From Rhizobiales bacterium UBA697 (GTDB lineage: Bacteria; Pseudomonadota; Alphaproteobacteria; Rhizobiales; Ancalomicrobiaceae): 9,712 nt of DNA. The first letter of the stretch is position 1. The number at the start of each line of letters is the position of its first letter. The stretch covers positions 1-9,712 of the forward strand of contig DBMN01000002.1 in assembly GCA_002298965.1 (NCBI GenBank). Direction: 5' to 3'. The position numbers were made by a program, and so were the translations under genes. A model generated the notes under the pieces. The model ran no database searches and had not been told where the DNA came from. It worked only from the letters and a program-made list of their open reading frames with translations. Positions 1 through 6,289 of this stretch are shown piece after piece.

Positions 1-266
1 TGGCGGGTGTCGTAGTACCAGGCGGCCGGCCCGCAGCAGCAGGCGCCGCCCTTGCCGAGCCCGTTCGAGAGCCCTTCGAAGAAGGCATCGGCCCGGACCC
101 GCCAGCCGAGCCGCTCGCCATAGAGGGCGAAGACCGCCATCGCCACGCCGAAGGGCCAGGCGAAGGCGAAACCAGCGATCGTCAGCACGACGACCAGCGG
201 CCGCAGGTCGACGCCGGCGGCGCGCAGGCGGGCGGCGAGACGGGAGGTGGAGATGCGATCGGCCAT
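1..266 (-). CDS. DUF2852-like small membrane protein, partial (3' end off window)
   Basis: This is the N-terminal 88 residues of a small membrane protein; the 3' end lies beyond position 1. The ATG at 266-264 is preceded by a GGGAGGG-type ribosome site (about 271-278). One hydrophobic segment (residues about 23-48) is followed by the pattern ALYGERLGWRVRADAFFEGL (47-66). The neighbouring gene at 382-819 has the matching pattern ALWGERFGWRARVESFMSGL, so the two are tandem paralogues. By family knowledge this resembles alphaproteobacterial DUF2852 proteins, whose function is unknown. After the shared part it diverges to a Gly/Cys-rich stretch, GGACCCGP (residues 73-80), with three adjacent cysteines that the paralogue lacks, then WYYDTR. 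It is probably anchored in the inner membrane with a cytoplasmic tail; no enzymatic motif is visible. The gene is sound; the family name is less certain. Confidence 0.78.
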   Translation of the reverse strand, partial: MADRISTSRLAARLRAAGVDLRPLVVVLTIAGFAFAWPFGVAMAVFALYGERLGWRVRADAFFEGLSNGLGKGGACCCGPAAWYYDTR

Positions 267-319
267 GCGTCCCTCCCCGTCGGTCGAATCGATGCCGGAG
301 CGGCATCGCGGTCGGTGGT

Positions 320-343
320 CGATCGGGCGAGATTGCCCGATCG
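320..343. repeat. Perfect 9-bp inverted repeat between the two small membrane protein genes
   Basis: CGATCGGGC (320-328) pairs perfectly with GCCCGATCG (335-343) around a six-base loop. It lies between the stop of the 382-819 gene and the start of the 1-266 gene, both read leftwards. No T tract follows on either strand, so it is not a classical intrinsic terminator. It could be an mRNA-stabilising hairpin, a weak terminator or a protein-binding site. Confidence 0.5.
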
Positions 344-381
344 CGCGCGACATGCAAGGGCCGCCATCCTCGTGCGGGGGG

Positions 382-819
382 TCAGCCCTCGGCGGGCGAG
401 CGCGCGGGCTTCTCGGCCAGCACCGCGTCGAAGGTGGCGCGGTCGGGGGCGGTGCGCAGGCGCGACAGCCAGACGGCATGGGCGCGGCGCTCGGCCTCGA
501 GGCGGCGGATCTCGGCGTCGGTGCGGTCGAGGACCGACGCACGATAGGCCTCGAAGGCGGGATCGCCGGACTGGGCGTAGGAGGCGAAGCCGGTGAAGCG
601 CGAGAAGGCCTGCGGGTCGAAGCGGACGCCGGCACGGGCGAGCCCGTCGCGCAGGCCGGACATGAAGCTCTCGACGCGGGCGCGCCAGCCGAAGCGTTCG
701 CCCCACAGGGCGTAGGCGAGCACCAGGAGGCCGAGCGGCCAGGCGATCAGGAAGCCGATCACCATGGCGGCGATCGTCGCGGGCGTGAAGCCGGTGGTCG
801 AGGTCGAGCCGAAGTTCAT
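382..819 (-). CDS. DUF2852-like small membrane protein (145 aa)
   Basis: The product has 145 residues with one clear membrane helix (about 15-38, containing IAWPLGLLVLAYALWGERFG) and a charged, helical C-terminal half (about 88-133) rich in Arg, Glu and Ala with a likely coiled coil. The pattern 'hydrophobic helix, WGERFGW, then GDPAFEAYR...LDRTDAEIRRLE' matches my knowledge of alphaproteobacterial DUF2852 proteins, whose role is unknown. An in-frame start exists 60 bases upstream at 879, but the ATG at 819-817 has GGAGGG five bases before it and opens directly onto the family-like sequence, so 819 is preferred. The gene lies downstream of the PHA depolymerase and upstream of its own paralogue on the same strand. 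A terminator-like hairpin (901-923) and a palindrome (841-859) separate it from phaZ, so it probably has its own promoter. Confidence 0.82.
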   Translation of the reverse strand: MNFGSTSTTGFTPATIAAMVIGFLIAWPLGLLVLAYALWGERFGWRARVESFMSGLRDGLARAGVRFDPQAFSRFTGFASYAQSGDPAFEAYRASVLDRTDAEIRRLEAERRAHAVWLSRLRTAPDRATFDAVLAEKPARSPAEG

Positions 820-824
820 TCCAA

Positions 825-830
825 CCCTCC
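825..830 (-). promoter_or_regulatory. Ribosome binding site deciding the start of the 382-819 gene
   Basis: Read on the minus strand this is GGAGGG, five bases before the ATG at 819. The alternative in-frame start at 879 has no comparable site at a suitable distance, so the shorter protein is favoured. Confidence 0.7.
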
Positions 831-840
831 GAACGACCCG

Positions 841-859
841 CGTTCCGCGCCGCGGAACG
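841..859. promoter_or_regulatory. 19-bp palindrome (9-1-9) upstream of the DUF2852-like gene
   Basis: CGTTCCGCG (841-849) and CGCGGAACG (851-859) form a perfect inverted repeat around a single base. It sits 22-40 bases upstream of the ATG at 819 and downstream of the phaZ hairpin. The one-base centre makes it more likely a DNA-binding site for a dimeric regulator than an RNA hairpin, but no protein is known for it and the role is inferred. Confidence 0.45.
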
Positions 860-900
860 GGCGGGCGCGATCGGGTCATGGTCGGGAGATGGCCCCTCGG

Positions 901-923
901 CCCCCGCGTTTCAAGCGCGGGGG
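901..923 (-). terminator. phaZ: GC-rich hairpin right after the phaZ stop codon
   Basis: CCCCCGCG (901-908) and CGCGGGGG (916-923) form a perfect 8-bp stem with a seven-base loop. On the minus strand it begins one base after the phaZ TGA (927-925). There is no T run after it, so it resembles the U-tract-poor terminators or 3' stabilising hairpins of GC-rich genomes. It most likely ends or protects the phaZ transcript. Confidence 0.6.
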
Positions 924-924
924 A

Positions 925-2214
925 TCAGCTCTTCCTGGCGCGGCGCGTCGGCTTGGTCTCGGGAGCCGGCGCCGCACCGACCGCGCCGCGGGCGTGGCGG
1001 CGGACGAAGTCGGCCATGCGCGGCTGGATGTTGGCGCGGAACTTCGAACCGTTGAAGACGCCGTAGTGGCCGACGCCGGGCTGGACATAGTCCATCTGCT
1101 TGTCGGCGGCGAGGTTGGAGCACAGCGTGTGCGCCGCCTGGGTCTGCCCCATGCCGGTGATGTCGTCGAGCTCGCCCTCGACCGTCAGCAGCGCGGTGTT
1201 GCGGATCGCCGACGGCCGGACCGGCCGGCCGCGATGCATCATCTTGCCCTCGGGCAGGTCGTGGTCGAGGAAGACGGTGCGGATGGTCTGGAGATAGAAC
1301 TCCTTGGTCAGGTCCATCACCGCCATGTACTCGTCGTAGAAGTCGCGGTGCTTCTCGGCGCTCTCGCCGTCGCCCTCGACGAGGTGCTGGAAGAACTCCT
1401 TGTGGGCGGAGACGTGGCGGTCGAGGTTCATCGACATGAAGCCGCCGAGCTGCAGGAAGCCGGGATAGACCTCGCGGAAGGCACCGGCATGCGGGAAGGG
1501 CACCCGCATGATGACGTTGCGCTCGAACCAGCCCAGCCCCTTGTCGTGGGCCACCTTGTTGACCGCGGTCGGCGAGATGCGGGTGTCGATCGGCCCGCCC
1601 ATCAGGATCATCGTCGCCGGCGACAAGGGATCGCCGTCCTCCTCCATCAGCGACACGGCGGCGAGCACCGGCACCGAGGGCTGGCAGACGGCGACGATGT
1701 TCACCCCGGCGCCGAGGTGGTGGACCATCTCGATGACGTAGTCGATGTAGTCGTCGAGATCGAAGGTGCCGGCGGCGAGCGGCACCATGCGGGCGTCGAT
1801 CCAGTCGGTGATGTAGACCTCGTGGGCCGGCAGCATGGCCTCGACGGTGCCGCGCAGCAGCGTGGCGTAGTGGCCCGACATCGGCGCGACGATCAGCACC
1901 TTGGGATCGGCGGCGCGCCCCTCCGGCAGCTCGCGGCGGAAATGCAGCAGGTTGCAGAAGGGCTTCGACCAGACGAACTCTTCCGTGACCGGGACTTCCG
2001 CCCCGTCGACCACGGTGGTCGGCAGATCGAAGGCGGGCTTGCCGTAGCGCCGGGTCGAGCGTTCGAAGACCTCGAAGCCGGCGGCGAGCGAGCGGCCGAG
2101 CGCGGTGCCGGCGAGCGGATTGAAGGGGCTGCGGAAGGCCCAGCGGCCGACCTCGGCCGCGACGCGCATCGGTCGGAGCGCGGCGTGGTTCAACTCGTAG
2201 AGCTGGTAGAACAT
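925..2214 (-). CDS. phaZ: Intracellular polyhydroxyalkanoate (PHB) depolymerase
   Basis: The 429-residue product matches the family of intracellular depolymerases typified by Ralstonia PhaZ1, which attack native PHB granules in the cytoplasm and release stored carbon as hydroxybutyrate and oligomers. The fold is alpha/beta hydrolase with a cysteine nucleophile instead of serine: the box VAVCQPSVP places Cys177. The other triad members are Asp350 in EGELDDITG and His383 in PGVGHYGVF. The C-to-H and D-to-H spacings (206 and 33) agree closely with the triad I recall for Ralstonia PhaZ1 (Cys183, Asp355, His388). There is no signal peptide, in keeping with cytoplasmic action, and the length is normal. 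The C-terminal tail (about 410-429) is basic and Ala/Pro-rich. The ATG at 2214 is the first start in frame; its ribosome site is weak (GAGGGGA about 15 bases upstream). It is a single-gene unit bounded by a 161-base upstream gap and a 3' hairpin. Confidence 0.93.
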   Translation of the reverse strand: MFYQLYELNHAALRPMRVAAEVGRWAFRSPFNPLAGTALGRSLAAGFEVFERSTRRYGKPAFDLPTTVVDGAEVPVTEEFVWSKPFCNLLHFRRELPEGRAADPKVLIVAPMSGHYATLLRGTVEAMLPAHEVYITDWIDARMVPLAAGTFDLDDYIDYVIEMVHHLGAGVNIVAVCQPSVPVLAAVSLMEEDGDPLSPATMILMGGPIDTRISPTAVNKVAHDKGLGWFERNVIMRVPFPHAGAFREVYPGFLQLGGFMSMNLDRHVSAHKEFFQHLVEGDGESAEKHRDFYDEYMAVMDLTKEFYLQTIRTVFLDHDLPEGKMMHRGRPVRPSAIRNTALLTVEGELDDITGMGQTQAAHTLCSNLAADKQMDYVQPGVGHYGVFNGSKFRANIQPRMADFVRRHARGAVGAAPAPETKPTRRARKS

Positions 2215-2375
2215 CGGTTCGGTTTCCGTCCCCTCGGACCGATCGGAGGTTCCGTCGGCCTCTCGTATTCTTTCGGTCGATCACTATGCGGCCGAGAACC
2301 GCGCGCACCAAGGCCGGCGCGGTCGGCAATTGGTCTTAGCGGTATCTGACCCAACGTCAGTCGGCGACGGTCGCG
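2215..2375 (-). promoter_or_regulatory. phaZ upstream region with weak promoter candidate and a GCGAC-G-GTCGC palindrome
   Basis: This 161-base gap lies between the ABC permease stop and phaZ. On the minus strand a TTGGTG / CATAGT pair with a 17-base spacer (about 2282-2310) is the best promoter-like match, and it is only moderate. The 11-bp palindrome GCGAC-G-GTCGC (2364-2374) fits the half-site pattern GCGNC...GNCGC described for RegA/PrrA-type regulators, although it lies right beside the upstream gene's stop codon. A small 5-bp stem (2346-2360) may belong to the end of the ABC transcript. No small gene is visible here. Confidence 0.35.
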
Positions 2376-3185
2376 TCATTCGCCCTGCTGCACCAGCGAT
2401 CCTGCGCGGCGCGCGCTGTCGAGCAGGCGCGAGAAGGCGAGGATGCCGGCGGCGAGCCACAGCAGGTTCAGGCCGACGGCGGAAGCGAGCAGGTCCGCGC
2501 GGAAGGTGTGGTCGACGAGAACGGCGCGCAGACCCTCGAAGACGTGGGTCGGCGGCAGCGCCCAGGCGACCGGCTGCAGCCAGACCGGCAGGGTGGAGAC
2601 CGGATAGTAGACGCAGGTGATCGGCATCAGCACGAACATCAGCGACCACGACAGCGCCTCCGCCCCCAGACCGTGGCGCAGCAGGATGCCGACGATGACG
2701 AAGGCGAGCGCCCAGCCGGTCGCCACCAGATTGGCGAAGAAGCCGACCAGCGCCAGGCCGAGGCCCCAGATGTTGAAGCCGAAGAAGGGGATGGCGATCA
2801 GCGTCACCGGGATCATGCCGATCGCCAGCCGGATCATCGACACGACCATCAGCGCGACGACGAATTCCGAGGTCTTGAGCGGGCTCATCAGCAGATTGCC
2901 GAGATTGCGCGACCACATCTCCTCGAGAAAGGCGAAGGCGAAGCCCTGTTGCGAGCGGAGCAGCACGTCCCACAGCAGGAGAGCCGCGACGAAGAGGCCG
3001 CCGGCGCCGGCGAAATAGGGCGACTTCGACGTGACGTAGGACTGGACGAAGCCCCAGGTCAGCATCTGCACCGTCGGCCAGTAGATCAGCTCCACCGTAC
3101 GCGGCCAGGAATTGGAGATGAGGTACCACGAGCGCAGCACCAGCGCGCCGACGCGGGAGACCGAAAAACCCGAAGCCGCACTCAT
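2376..3185 (-). CDS. ABC-2 type exporter permease subunit
   Basis: The 269-residue integral membrane protein has about six hydrophobic segments (roughly 32-50, 62-80, 106-134, 139-168, 178-198 and 236-254), typical of the ABC-2 permease fold. The central sequence SRNLGNLLMSPLKTSEFVVAL resembles the conserved segment of NodJ/ABC-2 permeases. It would form the membrane channel of an exporter with the ATPase encoded just upstream. The ATG at 3185 overlaps the ATPase stop as ATGA, and GGAGGAG (3197-3191) lies five bases before it, so the two genes are translationally coupled. The substrate cannot be read from sequence; relatives export lipids, polysaccharides or drugs. No other transporter part such as an adaptor or outer-membrane channel is encoded nearby. 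Confidence 0.9.
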   Translation of the reverse strand: MSAASGFSVSRVGALVLRSWYLISNSWPRTVELIYWPTVQMLTWGFVQSYVTSKSPYFAGAGGLFVAALLLWDVLLRSQQGFAFAFLEEMWSRNLGNLLMSPLKTSEFVVALMVVSMIRLAIGMIPVTLIAIPFFGFNIWGLGLALVGFFANLVATGWALAFVIVGILLRHGLGAEALSWSLMFVLMPITCVYYPVSTLPVWLQPVAWALPPTHVFEGLRAVLVDHTFRADLLASAVGLNLLWLAAGILAFSRLLDSARRAGSLVQQGE

Positions 3186-3982
3186 GGCGTCTCCTCCACG
3201 ATACCGGCGCGGGCGCGTTCCTCGGCCGTGCCGCGACCGCGGGCGACGTCGAGGAAGACCTCCTCCAGCCGATCGCGACCGAATCGCTCCATCAGTTCGA
3301 CCGGCGTGCCGCGCGCCGCGACCTTGCCGGCGGAGAGGATGACGACGTCGTCGCAGAGCCGTTCGACCTCGTCCATGTTGTGCGAGGCGAGCAGCAGCGA
3401 GGCGCCGGTCTCGGCGCGGAAGGCCTCGAGGCGCGAGCGCACCCAGTCGGCGGTGTCGGGGTCGAGCGAGGCGGTCGGCTCGTCGAGGAGCAGCAGGCTC
3501 GGCCGGTTGAGCAGCGCCTTGGCGAGCGCGACGCGGGTCTTCTGCCCGGCCGAGAGCGCGCCGGCGCGGCGGTCGAGGAAGGGATCGAGGGCGAAGGCCT
3601 CGGCCAGTTCGGCGATGCGGCCCTCGGCATCGGCGACGCCGTAGAGCCGGGCGAAGACCCTGAGGTTCTGCCGGACGGTGAGCCGGTGGGGCATGTCGAC
3701 ATAAGGACTCTCGAAGTTCATCCGTGCGAGCAGGCCCGAGCGGTCCTCGGCGAGTTCGGAGCCCAGCACGCGGATGGTGCCGCCGTCGGGGCGCACCAGA
3801 CCCATGATCATGCCGATCGTCGTCGTCTTGCCGGCGCCGTTGCCGCCGAGCAGGCCGAGCGTGCGGCCGGCGGGCAGGCGAAAGGAGATGCCGTCGACCG
3901 CGCGGACCGGGCCGAAGGTCTTCACGAGGTCGACGACCTCGAGGGCCGGGGGAAGGGGAGAGGATGTTGCGGATTCGGACAA
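3182..3982 (-). CDS. ABC transporter ATP-binding subunit
   Basis: This nucleotide-binding subunit powers the exporter with the permease encoded immediately downstream (ATGA overlap). From the proposed start the 266 residues show Walker A GGNGAGKTT (46-54), signature LSAGQ (143-147), Walker B LLLLDEP (163-169), D-loop SLD (172-174) and H-loop His201, so it should hydrolyse ATP. The usual Q-loop glutamine is not seen; the region reads MNFESPYVD (88-96). No ATG lies close to the domain start. The reading frame stays open upstream to 4135, but that would run antisense into regB. The TTG at 3982, with AAGGA 12 bases before it, gives a normal N-terminus and is preferred with moderate certainty. The gene is divergent from regB, sharing a 94-base promoter gap. 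Confidence 0.9.
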   Translation of the reverse strand: MSESATSSPLPPALEVVDLVKTFGPVRAVDGISFRLPAGRTLGLLGGNGAGKTTTIGMIMGLVRPDGGTIRVLGSELAEDRSGLLARMNFESPYVDMPHRLTVRQNLRVFARLYGVADAEGRIAELAEAFALDPFLDRRAGALSAGQKTRVALAKALLNRPSLLLLDEPTASLDPDTADWVRSRLEAFRAETGASLLLASHNMDEVERLCDDVVILSAGKVAARGTPVELMERFGRDRLEEVFLDVARGRGTAEERARAGIVEETP

Positions 3983-4076
3983 CGCAAATTCGATCCTTCG
4001 TACGCTTCTCGGGTTGCCGTACGATCGTATAGGCTGATGTCGGCGCGCGTAAGACGCCTTGTCGGAGAAGACGGGA
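3983..4076. promoter_or_regulatory. Divergent promoter region between the ABC exporter and regB
   Basis: The 94-base gap serves both directions. A 10-bp perfect palindrome, TACGATCGTA, lies at 4020-4029. Overlapping its right end are TATAGG (4028-4033, plus), a possible regB -10, and TATACG on the minus strand (4031-4026), a possible -10 for the ABC genes. Neither has a good -35 element at standard spacing. One factor binding the palindrome could influence both transcripts; this is inference. Confidence 0.35.
4064..4070 (+). promoter_or_regulatory. regB: Ribosome binding site deciding the regB start
   Basis: GGAGAAG lies with its GGAG core nine bases before the ATG at 4077. It falls downstream of the in-frame TTG at 4059, so it supports the ATG as the true start. 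Confidence 0.7.
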
Positions 4077-5471
4077 ATGTTGGGGGTACTGGCCGACTTC
4101 GGCAACAGTTCGGTGCGCTCGCTCCGGCTCGACACGCTGGTCAGGCTGCGCTGGCTGGCGCTGGCGGGTCAGACCGTGGCGATCGTCTTCGTGCGCTTCG
4201 GCCTCGGCTTCGAATTTCCCTTCGTCGCCTGCCTCGCCTTCATCGCCGCCTCGGCCGGGCTCAACCTGACGCTCCGCTCGTATTTCTCGTCGATCTATCG
4301 GCTCGACGGCATCCACGCGACGCTGCTGCTCGGCTGGGACGCGCTGCAGCTGACCGGCCTCCTGTGGCTGACCGGCGGGCTCGAGAACCCCTTCGCCTGC
4401 CTGCTGCTGGCGCCGGTGCTGGTGTCGTCGGCGTCGCTGCCGCCGCGCTCGACGGCGCTGCTCGGCGTCTTCGTCGCGGTCGCCGCCACCGTGCTCGCCG
4501 CCTGGCACGCGCCGCTGCCGTGGGGCGGCGCCGACCCGCCGCCGAAACTGCCGGTGCTCTACGTGCTCGGCCAGTGGCTGGCGCTGATCCTCACCCTCTC
4601 CTTCTCGGCGCTCTACGCCTTCCGCGTCGCCGACGAGAGCCGCCGCCTCGCCGAAGCCATCAAGGCGACCGAACTGACCCTCCAGCGCGAGAGCCATCTC
4701 GTCGCGCTCGACGGGCTCGCCGCCGCCGCCGCCCACGAACTGGGCACGCCGCTCGGCACCATCACCGTCGTCGCCCGCGAGATGGAACGCGAACTGCCGC
4801 CGGGCTCGCCGCTCGCCGAGGACGTGGCGCTGCTGCGCAGCCAGGCCGAGCGCTGCCGCGAGATCCTGCGCAAACTGTCGTCGATGGGCGAGGACCCGGA
4901 CGCCTTCTTCGCCCGCCAGTCGCTCGGCGAGGTGGTCGACGAGGTGCTCGAGCCGTTCCGCGATCTCGGCACCGAGCTCGAGGTGATCGAGCGCGGCGAG
5001 GGGCCGGAACCGATCGCGCGGCGCAGCCCGGCGATCCTCTACGGCCTCGGCAACATCGTCGAGAACGCCGTCGACTTCGCCGAGACCCGCGTCGTCGTCG
5101 CCCTGGCGTGGGACGAACGCGAGGTCACCGTCGTCGTCTCCGACGACGGGCCGGGCTTCTCGCCGGGGGTGCTGGAGCGCCTCGGCGAACCCTGGGTGAC
5201 GACGCGCGAGCAGTCGCTCGACGAAGACCCCGACGAGGGCGGCCGCGCCGACGGCGAGACCGGCGGCGGGCTCGGCCTCGGCTTCTTCATCGCCCAGACC
5301 TTCCTGATGCGCTCGGGCGCGCGGGTGACCTTCGAGAACAAGCGCTTTCCCGCCCATGGCGCGGAAATCCACATCCAGTGGCCGCGCACGCTGTGGCCGC
5401 TCGCCGAGGAGGGTCTCGGGTCGTCGAACTTCGCGTCCGTCGAGGACGAGACGCCGCATGGACGCGAATGA
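4077..5471 (+). CDS. regB: Redox-sensing histidine kinase RegB/PrrB/ActS
   Basis: The 464-residue membrane sensor kinase phosphorylates RegA in response to the redox state of the respiratory chain. The N-terminal third (about 24-180) has roughly six membrane segments. The loop GGLENPF (100-106) matches the conserved GGxxNPF quinone-binding heptapeptide of RegB. The H-box AAAHELGTPLGTI places the phosphorylated His220. Cys260 in AERCREIL, 40 residues on, corresponds to the redox-active cysteine of Rhodobacter RegB (Cys265, with His225). The ATPase domain shows the N-box GNIVENAVDFA (325-335), SDDGPGF (355-361) and GGGLGLGF (396-403). All key residues are present, so it should be a working sensor. 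An acidic stretch (382-395) precedes the last motif. It is tandem with regA, 191 bases downstream, and the ABC exporter is divergent upstream. Confidence 0.96.
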   Translation: MLGVLADFGNSSVRSLRLDTLVRLRWLALAGQTVAIVFVRFGLGFEFPFVACLAFIAASAGLNLTLRSYFSSIYRLDGIHATLLLGWDALQLTGLLWLTGGLENPFACLLLAPVLVSSASLPPRSTALLGVFVAVAATVLAAWHAPLPWGGADPPPKLPVLYVLGQWLALILTLSFSALYAFRVADESRRLAEAIKATELTLQRESHLVALDGLAAAAAHELGTPLGTITVVAREMERELPPGSPLAEDVALLRSQAERCREILRKLSSMGEDPDAFFARQSLGEVVDEVLEPFRDLGTELEVIERGEGPEPIARRSPAILYGLGNIVENAVDFAETRVVVALAWDEREVTVVVSDDGPGFSPGVLERLGEPWVTTREQSLDEDPDEGGRADGETGGGLGLGFFIAQTFLMRSGARVTFENKRFPAHGAEIHIQWPRTLWPLAEEGLGSSNFASVEDETPHGRE

Positions 5472-5662
5472 GACCCGGTCGCGGGAACCTGCGCGCGGGA
5501 CGTGTGCCGCGCCGATTACCGCGTCAGGATTTCGTTGATCCGTCAATCGCGTATCGGCTCCCGCATCGGGGTGCCAACGTATTGTAGAATTGGAATTCCA
5601 CTCATAAACTCGCCGCCCAATCGGGTGTCGGGGTGCCCGCAAAGAGAACAACGGTGACGATC
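5472..5662 (+). promoter_or_regulatory. regB-regA intergenic region with regA promoter candidate
   Basis: The 191-base gap is AT-richer than its surroundings near 5575-5612. The best promoter-like pair is TTGTAG (5582-5587) and TAAACT (5605-5610) with a 17-base spacer; TAGAAT (5585-5590) is a second -10 candidate without a good -35. It also contains a hairpin GCGCGG/CCGCGC (5493-5512) 22 bases after the regB stop, an inverted repeat TTGA-TCCG-TCAA (5535-5546), and a 10-bp palindrome TGGAATTCCA (5591-5600) between the -35 and -10 candidates. The layout suggests that regA has a promoter of its own besides read-through from regB. Confidence 0.4.
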
Positions 5663-6220
5663 ATGACGGACGTGTCGCAGGCCCTCGCGGCCGATGCGGA
5701 GAAGAGCCTGCTCATCGTCGACGACGACAAGGCCTTTCTGCAGCGCCTGGCTCGCGCGATGGAACTGCGTGGTTTCGAGGTGGAGACGGCGTCGACGGTG
5801 GCCGAAGGACGTGCCCGGGTCGATGCCCGCTCGCCCGCCTTCGCGGTCGTCGACATGCGGCTGGCCGACGGCAACGGGCTCGACGTCGTCGAGCACCTGC
5901 GCGAGAAGCGCCCGGAGGCGCGCATCGTCGTGCTGACCGGCTACGGCAACATCGCCACCGCGGTGTCGGCGGTGAAGCTCGGAGCGACCGACTATCTCTC
6001 CAAGCCGGCCGACGCCGACGAGGTGATGCGGGCGCTGACCCGGTCGACCGAGGACCGCGCGCCGCCGCCGGAGAACCCGATGTCGGCCGATCGCGTGCGG
6101 TGGGAACACATCCAGCGGGTCTACGAACTGTGCGAGCGCAACGTCTCGGAGACGGCGCGCCGCCTCAACATGCACCGCCGCACCCTGCAGCGGATCCTGG
6201 CGAAGCGCGCCCCGCGCTGA
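5663..6220 (+). CDS. regA: Redox response regulator RegA/PrrA/ActR
   Basis: The 185-residue DNA-binding response regulator is the partner of RegB and controls genes for respiration, carbon and nitrogen fixation, hydrogen metabolism or photosynthesis, depending on the species. The receiver domain (about 15-125) has the acidic pocket DDD (20-22), the phosphorylated Asp64 in AVVDMRL, Thr92 in LTGYG and Lys114 in LSKPADA. A proline linker (PPPENP, 134-139) leads to MSADRVRWEHIQRVYELC and a Fis-type helix-turn-helix (about 160-180, NVSETARRLNMHRRTLQRIL), the highly conserved RegA signature. Length and order are typical. The ATG at 5663 gives the usual N-terminus; GTG codons at 5654 and 5633 are also in frame, and no strong ribosome site separates them. 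The gene ends in a convergent arrangement with the mmcB-type gene. Confidence 0.97.
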   Translation: MTDVSQALAADAEKSLLIVDDDKAFLQRLARAMELRGFEVETASTVAEGRARVDARSPAFAVVDMRLADGNGLDVVEHLREKRPEARIVVLTGYGNIATAVSAVKLGATDYLSKPADADEVMRALTRSTEDRAPPPENPMSADRVRWEHIQRVYELCERNVSETARRLNMHRRTLQRILAKRAPR

Positions 6221-6247
6221 AATGTCACACGTCGCGATCGAGCTCTC

Positions 6248-6275
6248 ACGGCGCCCGCCTCACGGCCGGCGCCGT
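6248..6275. terminator. Hairpin between convergent regA and mmcB-type genes
   Basis: ACGGCGCC (6248-6255) and GGCGCCGT (6268-6275) form a perfect 8-bp stem with a 12-base loop, 28 bases after the regA stop and 15 bases from the opposing gene's stop. On the plus strand CTTCGTT follows, a weak T-rich tail; none follows on the minus strand. It probably serves mainly regA and perhaps both transcripts. Confidence 0.6.
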
Positions 6276-6289
6276 CTTCGTTGCCGCCC

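Noticed and set aside
247..2349. A long plus-strand open frame antisense to phaZ and a DUF2852-like gene
   Set aside because: Its product is a Gly/Arg/Asp/Glu/Val-rich string without recognisable domain. It mirrors codon bias of well-supported minus-strand genes, and such shadows are usual in GC-rich genomes.
5535..5546. TTGA-TCCG-TCAA as an FNR/FixK binding site upstream of regA
   Set aside because: FNR/FixK sites are TTGAT-N4-ATCAA, giving six bases between TTGA and TCAA; here there are only four, so the spacing is wrong for that family.
2376..5651. A minus-strand open frame over 1,000 codons long covering regB in antisense
   Set aside because: Only its last part is a real gene (the ABC permease). 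The rest runs through regB and the ABC ATPase in wrong frames and has low-complexity sequence.
6223..6232. Word TGTCACACGT shared with 8695-8704 as a repeated regulatory site
   Set aside because: The first copy lies just after the regA stop, where no promoter is expected, and a ten-base match over this window can be chance.
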